From assembly GCA_003448685.1 (NCBI GenBank), contig DLXW01000200.1:1-5254 (forward strand): DNA of 5,254 nt, in the 5' to 3' direction. Under the pieces are notes generated by a model that saw only the letters and a program-made list of their open reading frames with translations, was not told where the DNA came from and did no database searches. Shown in pieces: positions 1-5,254 of this stretch (positions are counted from its first letter, which is position 1; each line of letters begins with the position of its first letter). The translations under genes were made by a program, and so were the position numbers. The stretch comes from Cyanothece sp. UBA12306. GTDB taxonomy: Bacteria; Cyanobacteriota; Cyanobacteriia; Cyanobacteriales; Microcystaceae.

Positions 1-1
1 T

Positions 2-109
2 ACTTGTGAGGCTTCGCCGTGAACCTCAGTGGGACGGTACAGAGGTTATCGCTTTGAAGCTTCGAGGCAAGAAACAGGTCTAGAATATAGCAATAGCCAA
101 GGTGGTTAG
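2..109 (+). pseudogene. Possible 3' remnant of an IS200/IS605-type tnpB (OrfB) gene, interrupted by TGA
   Basis: The frame starting at base 2 reads TCEASP, then a TGA stop (20-22), then TSVGRYRGYRF and EASRQETGLEYSNSQGG, ending at TAG 107-109. The tail with EASRQETG resembles what I remember of cyanobacterial TnpB C-termini, which follow the zinc ribbon and often end in a KQE/RQE-type motif; the preceding TCEASP resembles the CGEAS-type segment in the same proteins. Both pieces lie in one frame, so a nonsense mutation in a decayed gene is the simplest reading. Frame 3 is also open to TAG at 81-83 but gives no sequence I recognise. A small stem (GAGG and TTC with GAA and CCTC, one bulged C, about 8-27) overlaps it; tnpB 3' ends often carry structured guide RNA. 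The assignment rests on memory of a short tail, so confidence is modest. Confidence 0.38.
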
Positions 110-158
110 GACAGAACTTTTATCTTTAACCCTTGTACAAAACAAGTTTTACTTGGCG

Positions 159-211
159 ACTTCTGACTTGGAAACTTTATTAACTATTATCCCCTTACTC
201 TAGTCAGAAGT
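159..211. repeat. 10-bp inverted repeat with heptad-like arms upstream of pta
   Basis: ACTTCTGACT at 159-168 is the exact reverse complement of AGTCAGAAGT at 202-211, with a 33-base AT-rich interval. The left arm lies in a short direct repeat with 7-base periodicity (GACTTCT, GACTT). Short tandem heptads rich in CTGACTT-like units are common between cyanobacterial genes, so this may be a decayed repeat unit. It may also fold in the pta leader. There is no U-run after the right arm, so a rho-independent terminator is unlikely. Confidence 0.45.
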
Positions 212-299
212 AAAATATTTATAGTTAACTTTCGGAGATCTGGTTTTATTGTGGCTTTGTCCTTGCGTTCTCTGTCTGCATTAGTTTTCCCTAAGAAAT

Positions 300-302
300 A
301 GG
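300..302 (+). promoter_or_regulatory. Weak ribosome binding site for pta
   Basis: AGG at 300-302 sits 8 bases before the ATG at 311. It is a minimal Shine-Dalgarno match, which is common in cyanobacteria. It supports the ATG at 311, which also gives the expected N-terminus of the Pta P-loop domain. Confidence 0.35.
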
Positions 303-310
303 TAATAAAA

Positions 311-2407
311 ATGGCTAATTCGTTATACCTTGCCACTACAGAAGCAAAAACAGGCAAATCTTTAATTTCCCTAGGAATTATCGAACTAATTCTCAGAAAA
401 ACTACTAACGTTGGATTTTTTAGACCGATTATTGATGATTCAATTGACCATAAATCAGATCAACATCTTAATTTAATTCTTTCCCATTTTCACCTTAACC
501 AAAACTACGAAAATTCCTATGGTTTACTATATTCAGAAGTTAGTAATCTTCTGGGACACCAAAGACTTGATGAAATCTTAGAAATAATTATTACTAAATA
601 CAAAAAACTAGAAAAAAATTGTGATTTTATCCTTTGTGAAGGTTCAGATTATCTCAGAGAAAATTCTGCTTTTGAGTTTGATATTAATGCTAAAATTGCC
701 AAGAATTTAGGCTGTTCAATTTTAATCTTAGGAAATGGTTATAAAAAATCTCTAGAGGAAGCGATCGCCCCCATCGAAATTGCTGTTGATACCTATCTAG
801 AAAAAGGCTGCAAAATAATTGGAATTATCATCAATAAAGCAGATAAACATCAAATTAATTTCTTAAAAGATGCCCTAGAAAAAGATTATAAAAATACTGA
901 TTACTTATTGTCAATAATTCCTTACGATAAAAAATTAGGGAGTCCGAGAATCAGAGAAATTGCCCAACAATTAAACGCCAAAATTCTTTATGGTCGCGAT
1001 CGCTTAGATAACCTTGTTTTTGATTATCTCGTAGCAGCGATGCAAATGCAAAATGCCATCACCCAATTTACAGAAAATTGCCTAGTGGTTACCCCCGCAG
1101 ACCGAGGAGATATGATTATCGGGACTTTACAGGCCCATCAATCTACTAATTACCCCAATTTAGCGGGAATACTTCTCACCACCGAATATCAACTCGAACA
1201 GTCTATCGCGCGGCTAATTAGTGGACTAACTGAACCCTTACCCATTCTTTGGGTTAATAGCTATACCTATCCTACCGCTTCAGATCTCAAGGCAGTTTAT
1301 AGTACCCTCATCCCCGAAGACAAAGAAAAAATTCATTGGAGTATCGATCTTTTTGATCAATTTGTCAATTTAACCATCCTGGAAAAACAAATTACTACCA
1401 TAGAGATCCAGGGAATAACTCCCAAAATGTTTACCTATAACCTCATGCAAAAGGCCAAGTTACAAAAACGCCATATTGTCCTACCAGAAGGAAACGAACC
1501 CCGTATCCTTAAAGCAGCAGAGGTTTTACTGTCAAGAGATATAGTTAAGCTTACTCTTTTGGGTCAAAAACAAGATCTTGAAAGAACTATTCAAAGCCAT
1601 AATATTCAACTTGATATTAATCAATTAAATATTATTAATCCCAGAGAAAATGAAAAATTTAATGATTATATTCAAACTTTTTATTACCTCAGAAAACATA
1701 AAGGGGCAACCCTAGAAACTGCCCATGATTGTATGATGGATGTTTCTTATTTTGGTACAATGATGGTACATAAAGGAGATGCTGATGGAATGGTATCAGG
1801 GGCAATTCATACCACTGGTAATACCATTCGACCTGCCTTACAAATCATTAAAACTAAACCTGGAATTTCCCTAGTTTCTTCTATCTTTTTTATGTGTCTT
1901 AATAATAACGTGTTAGTCTATGGAGACTGTGCTGTTAATCCTAATCCTAATGGGGAAGAATTAGCCGAAATTGCCATAACCTCTGGAGAAACAGCCAAAA
2001 TGTTCGGTATTGCCCCTAAAGTCGCCCTATTATCCTATTCTTCAGGAGATTCAGGTCAAGGAGAAGAAGTAGAAAAAGTCCGAAAAGCCGCTCAAATTGC
2101 CCAAAAACGCCGTCGGGACCTAGATATAGAAGGTCCCATTCAATATGATGCGGCCATTGATCCCCAAGTTGCAGCGCAGAAAATGCCCAATTCTAAGGTA
2201 GCAGGACAAGCAACCGTGTTCATTTTTCCCGACTTAAACACCGGAAATAACACCTATAAAGCAGTGCAAAGAGCAACAGGAGCGATCGCCATCGGACCCA
2301 TTCTCCAAGGTCTAAAAAAGCCTGTTAACGACCTGAGCAGAGGCTGTAGCGTAGGGGATATTATTAATACTGTAGTTATTACGGCCATTCAATCTCAAAT
2401 TCATTGA
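311..2407 (+). CDS. pta: Phosphate acetyltransferase, long three-domain form
   Basis: Converts acetyl-CoA and phosphate to acetyl phosphate and CoA, reversibly, in the cytoplasm. With acetate kinase this forms the Pta-AckA route for fermentative ATP and acetate assimilation. The protein has 698 residues, typical of the long bacterial form. Residues 1-225 are a BioD-like P-loop domain with a Walker-A-type segment (TGKS, 14-17) and a hydrophobic strand ending in EG (110-111). Residues 230-350 are the DRTGG-type middle domain (PADRGD, 262-267). Residues 375-698 are the catalytic PTA domain: LPEGNEPR (391-398), DADGMVSGA (490-498), YGDCAVNPNP (537-546), GPIQYDAAIDP (608-618), FPDLNTGN (639-646) and PVNDLSRG (671-678). 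S676, R677 and D683 match, by spacing, the catalytic Ser-Arg-Asp set described for the Methanosarcina enzyme. The frame is intact. No ackA follows; the next gene is convergent and overlaps the last 7 bases. Confidence 0.97.
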   Translation: MANSLYLATTEAKTGKSLISLGIIELILRKTTNVGFFRPIIDDSIDHKSDQHLNLILSHFHLNQNYENSYGLLYSEVSNLLGHQRLDEILEIIITKYKKLEKNCDFILCEGSDYLRENSAFEFDINAKIAKNLGCSILILGNGYKKSLEEAIAPIEIAVDTYLEKGCKIIGIIINKADKHQINFLKDALEKDYKNTDYLLSIIPYDKKLGSPRIREIAQQLNAKILYGRDRLDNLVFDYLVAAMQMQNAITQFTENCLVVTPADRGDMIIGTLQAHQSTNYPNLAGILLTTEYQLEQSIARLISGLTEPLPILWVNSYTYPTASDLKAVYSTLIPEDKEKIHWSIDLFDQFVNLTILEKQITTIEIQGITPKMFTYNLMQKAKLQKRHIVLPEGNEPRILKAAEVLLSRDIVKLTLLGQKQDLERTIQSHNIQLDINQLNIINPRENEKFNDYIQTFYYLRKHKGATLETAHDCMMDVSYFGTMMVHKGDADGMVSGAIHTTGNTIRPALQIIKTKPGISLVSSIFFMCLNNNVLVYGDCAVNPNPNGEELAEIAITSGETAKMFGIAPKVALLSYSSGDSGQGEEVEKVRKAAQIAQKRRRDLDIEGPIQYDAAIDPQVAAQKMPNSKVAGQATVFIFPDLNTGNNTYKAVQRATGAIAIGPILQGLKKPVNDLSRGCSVGDIINTVVITAIQSQIH

Positions 2408-3051
2408 ACCCAACGATACTGATAAGAATCTTTCCTAGCACCCCAAACTTGATTCCCATTTTCATCTAAACCTCGATCCCAGGTATCCATCCCTGTTTCA
2501 TGAAGTAAAATTGTATTGGTAATAGTCAGCGCACCTCGAACATTGGCCGGACATCCTTCGGGGGGAGTATTTCCAATATATCCATTATCTTTTGGTTTTA
2601 AAAAAACACTACAGACGGATTTGTCTAAAGTTTCCAAAGTTAATTTTCGCGAGGTTTCTGGTTGATTGCATAATCCAATTAATTGCTCAGCATTGATCAC
2701 TTTAAAAGATTCAGAGATTACTGTCTGCCCATCTTCACTAGGTTTAATCTGAAGAATACGCTGACGGTAAGGGTGATCAAGGTTTTTAGTCAACGCTTGT
2801 TCTTGATAAAGATAAACCATCTCAGGAACTTCTACCATTTGAACCCGACAGGTTGTCATCCTAACACTAGGGGCTTTAGGATTATTATCAGCTTGTTTGG
2901 TAGTATCCATTACCCCCACTAAATGGGAAACCACCCTTTCAACATGGGTCTGGACAGGAACTGCCTGAGCAGCGATCGCCATTAAAATAGGGCTAAAAAC
3001 AACGCCTAGCTGGAAAATTTGATGTTTTAAGGATATTTTAAGCATCATCAT
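2401..3051 (-). CDS. Exported CpcT/CpeT-family protein
   Basis: A 216-residue protein of the chromophore lyase CpcT/CpeT family. Cytoplasmic members attach phycobilins to phycobiliproteins; this one carries an N-terminal signal peptide (n-region MMMLKISLKHQ, hydrophobic core about 12-27, AQA cleavage site at 28-30), so it probably acts in the periplasm or thylakoid lumen and need not be a bilin lyase. Family hallmarks seen: VYLYQEQA (79-86), PYRQRIL (94-100), GC at 166-167, RGALTITN (172-179), and GMDTWDRG with QVWGA near the C-terminus (187-205). Four cysteines (68, 128, 147, 167) in the mature part could form disulfides. Start choice: the frame extends to ATG 3088-3090 (229 residues), but the 13 extra residues (MLFLLSCTDAVFS) would sit before an otherwise standard signal peptide. 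Three consecutive ATGs begin at 3051, and I chose the first. Neither start has a clear Shine-Dalgarno. Convergent with pta, overlapping it by 7 bp; divergent from the kinase gene. Family assignment is firm, function unknown. Confidence 0.85.
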   Translation of the reverse strand: MMMLKISLKHQIFQLGVVFSPILMAIAAQAVPVQTHVERVVSHLVGVMDTTKQADNNPKAPSVRMTTCRVQMVEVPEMVYLYQEQALTKNLDHPYRQRILQIKPSEDGQTVISESFKVINAEQLIGLCNQPETSRKLTLETLDKSVCSVFLKPKDNGYIGNTPPEGCPANVRGALTITNTILLHETGMDTWDRGLDENGNQVWGARKDSYQYRWVQ

Positions 3052-3111
3052 TGAAAAAACTGCATCAGTGCAACTCAATAGAAATAACATTATTTTTTCG
3101 ATTTCATCTGA

Positions 3112-3129
3112 CTAATAAGTAATTATTAG
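3112..3129. promoter_or_regulatory. Short inverted repeat, possible operator
   Basis: CTAATAA (3112-3118) and TTATTAG (3123-3129) are perfect reverse complements separated by GTAA. The 18-base dyad lies 33 bases before the kinase start codon and 60 bases from the preferred start of the divergent gene, a suitable place for a dimeric regulator to control one or both. It is very AT-rich and weak as a hairpin, so an operator is more plausible than a terminator. No known regulator site was recognised. Confidence 0.3.
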
Positions 3130-3151
3130 AGGTTAAGATGACTGCATAAGC

Positions 3152-3156
3152 GAGGA
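3152..3156 (+). promoter_or_regulatory. Ribosome binding site of the kinase gene
   Basis: GAGGA at 3152-3156 lies 6 bases before the ATG at 3163. It is the best Shine-Dalgarno match in the window. It fixes the start, which also gives the expected short N-terminus before the glycine-rich kinase loop. Confidence 0.7.
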
Positions 3157-3162
3157 ACCGCT

Positions 3163-5254
3163 ATGTCTTTAAATCCAGGGGATATTTTCCATCAACATTA
3201 TAAAATTATTGCTCGCTTGGGGTCTGGTGGGTTTGGCAAAACCTACCAAGCGCAAGATTTAGCCAACCCGAATCATCCTCTTTGTGTGATCAAAGAAATT
3301 ATTCAACCCCAATCATCAGATCCTGATATCTTACAAGAAGTTGAAAAAAGATTTTTACGAGAGGGTAAAACCTTGGCACTTTTGGGAGAACACCCCCAAA
3401 TACCCAAACTTTTTGAGTATTTTACTGAAGACCAGAAATTTTACTTAATTCAAGAATATATCGATGGTCACGATCTTTCTCAAGAGATTTCCCCAGGATG
3501 TTTACCTTTAAGTGAAACTGAGATTAGACAAATCTTGCGGGATGTCCTTGAAGTTCTAGCTTTTGTCCATCAACAACAGATTATTCATCGCGATCTCAAA
3601 CCTTCTAATCTGCGAAGACGGAAAAAAGATGGCAAAATTATTCTCCTTGATTTTGGTGCTGTCAAAGAAATCGGAACCATGGCCACTACCTACCCAGGAG
3701 AAGAAAATAGGACGATCGCCATTGGAACTCCAGGTTATATGGCCGCTGAACAACAAAATGGCCAACCCCAATTAAACAGCGATCTCTATGGTTTGGGGAT
3801 GATTTGCATTCAAGGGTTAACCGGAATACATCCAAGAGCTTTACCTACAGATCCGAGTACAGGGGATGTTATCTGGCGTTATGCGACTGCTGAGCGTCCA
3901 ATCTTAGAAATTACCTCAAAATTGGAAAGTATCTTAATGAAAATGGCCCGCTATATGTTCAGCGATCGCTATTATTCTGCTGTTGAAGCTTTAGAAGATG
4001 TTTGTCAAATTAATGATAATGATTCCACCATTGTTCAACCCCCAGATTATCAACCACCAACGCCACCTACTACAGTTAAAGCTAATCCCAAAAAATTTAA
4101 ACTTTGGCCTCAAATGTGGTGGGGTATAGGAGCAACTTTTTTGTTAGTAGGAATTGGAGGTATGCTCTCTCTTATGCCTAAAACTTGTAATAGGAACATA
4201 GGAGATAATCTCAGTTGTGGGGAAGAAATTTTGATTAAAAATGTTGTCTTACCCGAAAAACAAGAAGGGGTTAAAGCTTATAAAAATGGTCGTTATCAAG
4301 ATGCTGTTGAGTGGTTGAAAAAGGCTAACAATAAAAATCCTCGAGATCCTGAAACTTTAATTTATTTGAATAATGCTCTTTTAAAAGTTGAAAAAATTCC
4401 TTTCCATACTATTGGAGTAGCTGTTCCTTTAGGAAATCCTTCTGATGGGGGAGATTCTGGCAAAGAAATTTTACGGGGAGTAGCTCAATTACAAACAGAA
4501 ATCAATGATGATCTTGCTATTAATGGCCACGGTTTAAGAGTTATTATTGCTGATGATTATAATGATCCTCAACGAGCGAGGAATGTTGCTCAAAAGCTAT
4601 CCCAAAAAGCTGGAGTATTAGGAATAGTTGGCCACTATACCAGTGACAGTACCCGTTCTGCTTTACCCATTTATGAAATGAATAATTTATTATCTATTTC
4701 ACCCACCAGTACTGCCGAAAATTTAACAGAAGATAATGCTTTCTTTTTGCGTACTATTCCCTCAGATACAGTCAACGCAGAAGCCTTAGTTAATTATCTC
4801 TATCAAATTGCTAAACACAAAAAAGCAATGGTTTTTTATAATCCTAATAGTGCCTATAGTAGCTCTTTACACGAGCGATTTTTGATGAAATTTGACGAAA
4901 AAGGTGGACAAGTTGTTAAACAATTTGATCTATCTAATCCTATTTTTGATGCCACTACAGCAATTCGTCAAGGAGCAAATCGTGGTGCTACAAGTATTGT
5001 TTTATTTCCTGATGCTAAGTCTAACCCTTATGCTTTTTCTAATGCTCTTAAAGTAATTAGAGCTAATAAAGGTCGTTATTTAATGGTGGGAGGAGATAGT
5101 ATTTATACTACTGATATTCTTGAAGAAAGGTCTTTAAGTAAAGGCTTAATTGTTGCTATTCCTTGGCATTATTCAGCTAATTACAATCAACCTTTCACCA
5201 AGAAATCTCAGCAATTATGGGAGGTTAATGTTAGTTCTAGAACTAACATTAACC
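3163..5254 (+). CDS. Ser/Thr protein kinase fused to a periplasmic ABC-type substrate-binding domain (3' end missing)
   Basis: Open for 697 codons with no stop before the window end. Residues about 13-280 are a Hanks-type Ser/Thr kinase with every key element: glycine loop GSGGFG (20-25), K44 in VIKEI, likely helix-C E67, HRDLKPSN (142-149; catalytic D144, metal-binding N149), DFG (163-165), GTPGYMAAEQ (188-197) and D207. It should be catalytically active. A proline-rich linker (292-302) leads to one transmembrane helix (about 318-338). Outside follow C342 and C352, a TPR-like hairpin (about 367-400) and a type-I periplasmic-binding fold like the branched-chain amino-acid/amide receptors (from about 416), with GIVGHYTSDSTRSALPIYE (487-505), ISPTSTA (512-518) and FLRTIPSD (528-535). 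I infer one-component sensing: extracellular ligand binding controls cytoplasmic phosphorylation. Such fusions are annotated in other cyanobacteria as bifunctional kinase/substrate-binding proteins. Judged by binding-domain length, roughly 60-120 residues are missing. The last codons form a perfect palindrome. Confidence 0.93.
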   Translation, partial: MSLNPGDIFHQHYKIIARLGSGGFGKTYQAQDLANPNHPLCVIKEIIQPQSSDPDILQEVEKRFLREGKTLALLGEHPQIPKLFEYFTEDQKFYLIQEYIDGHDLSQEISPGCLPLSETEIRQILRDVLEVLAFVHQQQIIHRDLKPSNLRRRKKDGKIILLDFGAVKEIGTMATTYPGEENRTIAIGTPGYMAAEQQNGQPQLNSDLYGLGMICIQGLTGIHPRALPTDPSTGDVIWRYATAERPILEITSKLESILMKMARYMFSDRYYSAVEALEDVCQINDNDSTIVQPPDYQPPTPPTTVKANPKKFKLWPQMWWGIGATFLLVGIGGMLSLMPKTCNRNIGDNLSCGEEILIKNVVLPEKQEGVKAYKNGRYQDAVEWLKKANNKNPRDPETLIYLNNALLKVEKIPFHTIGVAVPLGNPSDGGDSGKEILRGVAQLQTEINDDLAINGHGLRVIIADDYNDPQRARNVAQKLSQKAGVLGIVGHYTSDSTRSALPIYEMNNLLSISPTSTAENLTEDNAFFLRTIPSDTVNAEALVNYLYQIAKHKKAMVFYNPNSAYSSSLHERFLMKFDEKGGQVVKQFDLSNPIFDATTAIRQGANRGATSIVLFPDAKSNPYAFSNALKVIRANKGRYLMVGGDSIYTTDILEERSLSKGLIVAIPWHYSANYNQPFTKKSQQLWEVNVSSRTNIN
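5223..5254. repeat. Perfect 32-bp palindrome at the window end, inside the kinase-receptor gene
   Basis: The arm GGTTAATGTTAGTTCT (5223-5238) is followed directly, with no spacer, by its exact reverse complement (5239-5254). The dyad centre is between 5238 and 5239, and the palindrome ends on the last base of the window. It lies within the open frame and encodes VNVSSRTNIN. It may be a natural cruciform or hairpin-forming sequence, a palindromic repeat inserted in the gene, or a fold-back assembly artefact at a contig end. Confidence 0.9.

Larger units (their letters stand above)
110..310. other. Non-coding region upstream of pta
   Basis: About 200 bases carry no convincing reading frame. 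The stretch holds a heptad-like direct repeat (GACTTCT then GACTT, 158-169) and a perfect 10-bp inverted repeat (159-168 with 202-211), listed separately. It presumably contains the pta promoter and 5' untranslated region. TATTAT (185-190) and TATAGT (220-225) could be -10 elements, but neither has a good -35 partner, so no promoter is called. The stretch from 134 to 146 (TTGTACAA followed by AACAAG) is locally palindromic but short. Confidence 0.6.
3052..3162. other. Divergent intergenic region between the CpeT-like gene and the kinase gene
   Basis: About 111 bases (72 if the longer CpeT-like start is used) must hold the promoters of both divergent genes. It contains a 7-bp inverted repeat (3112-3129) and the kinase ribosome binding site. 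TAAGAT at 3134-3139 is a possible -10 for the kinase gene, but the nearest -35-like CTGACT (3108-3113) is 20 bases away, too far to call with confidence. Confidence 0.5.

Noticed and set aside
2683..2922. Plus-strand open frame of 79 codons
   Set aside because: It lies wholly inside the CpeT-like gene on the other strand, has no ribosome binding site or recognisable domain, and the minus-strand frame shows clear family motifs.
2401..3090. Calling this gene cpcT or cpeT, a phycobilin lyase
   Set aside because: The signal peptide and the absence of phycobiliprotein genes nearby argue against transferring the lyase function, although the fold family is clear.
3556..3775. Two overlapping open frames of about 70 codons, one on each strand
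   Set aside because: Both lie inside the kinase catalytic domain, whose HRDLKPSN and DFG motifs show that frame 1 is the true coding frame. They are shadows.
761..3969. Repeated GCGATCGC octamers as operators or mobile repeats
   Set aside because: They are HIP1 sites, spread throughout cyanobacterial genomes and here mostly inside coding sequence. They serve as a taxonomic signature, not as local regulatory sites.
4420..5254. Annotating the 3' part as a separate ABC transporter substrate-binding protein
   Set aside because: The reading frame is continuous from the kinase start at 3163 with no stop, internal ribosome binding site or separate signal peptide. The transmembrane helix connects the two parts.
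1..5254. CRISPR array, tRNA or rRNA gene
   Set aside because: No regularly spaced direct repeats and no cloverleaf or rRNA-like sequence was seen on either strand.

Overview
The window is cyanobacterial DNA. Five perfect HIP1 octamers (GCGATCGC at 761, 996, 2282, 2972 and 3962) fall in about 5.3 kb, where chance predicts fewer than 0.1. The base composition is AT-rich, and all three main genes are of cyanobacterial type. Low-GC unicellular genera such as Crocosphaera, Cyanothece or Gloeothece would fit, but I cannot name the species.

Layout. Positions 1-109 look like the decayed 3' end of a tnpB-type (IS200/IS605 family) gene with an in-frame TGA. Positions 110-310 are non-coding and carry a heptad-like repeat and a 10-bp inverted repeat. 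Positions 311-2407 (+) encode a full-length, three-domain phosphate acetyltransferase (Pta). Positions 2401-3051 (-), possibly from 3090, encode an exported member of the CpcT/CpeT family. It converges on pta and overlaps it by 7 bp. A short divergent intergenic region (3052-3162) with a small inverted repeat separates it from a large plus-strand gene at 3163. That gene is open to the window end, so its 3' end is missing.

The last gene is the most striking. It is a one-polypeptide receptor kinase: an intact cytoplasmic Ser/Thr kinase domain, a proline-rich linker, one transmembrane helix, a TPR-like hairpin, and an extracytoplasmic periplasmic-binding-protein domain like those of branched-chain amino-acid ABC transporters. 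It suggests that ligand capture outside the membrane is coupled to protein phosphorylation inside. The architecture is known in cyanobacteria, but ligands and targets are generally not. The gene runs into a perfect 32-bp palindrome that ends exactly at the last base of the window.

The three genes do not form an operon (+, -, +) and share no obvious pathway. Pta links acetyl-CoA to acetyl phosphate in fermentation and overflow metabolism. The CpeT-like protein and the kinase share a divergent upstream region and might be co-regulated, but only proximity supports that.
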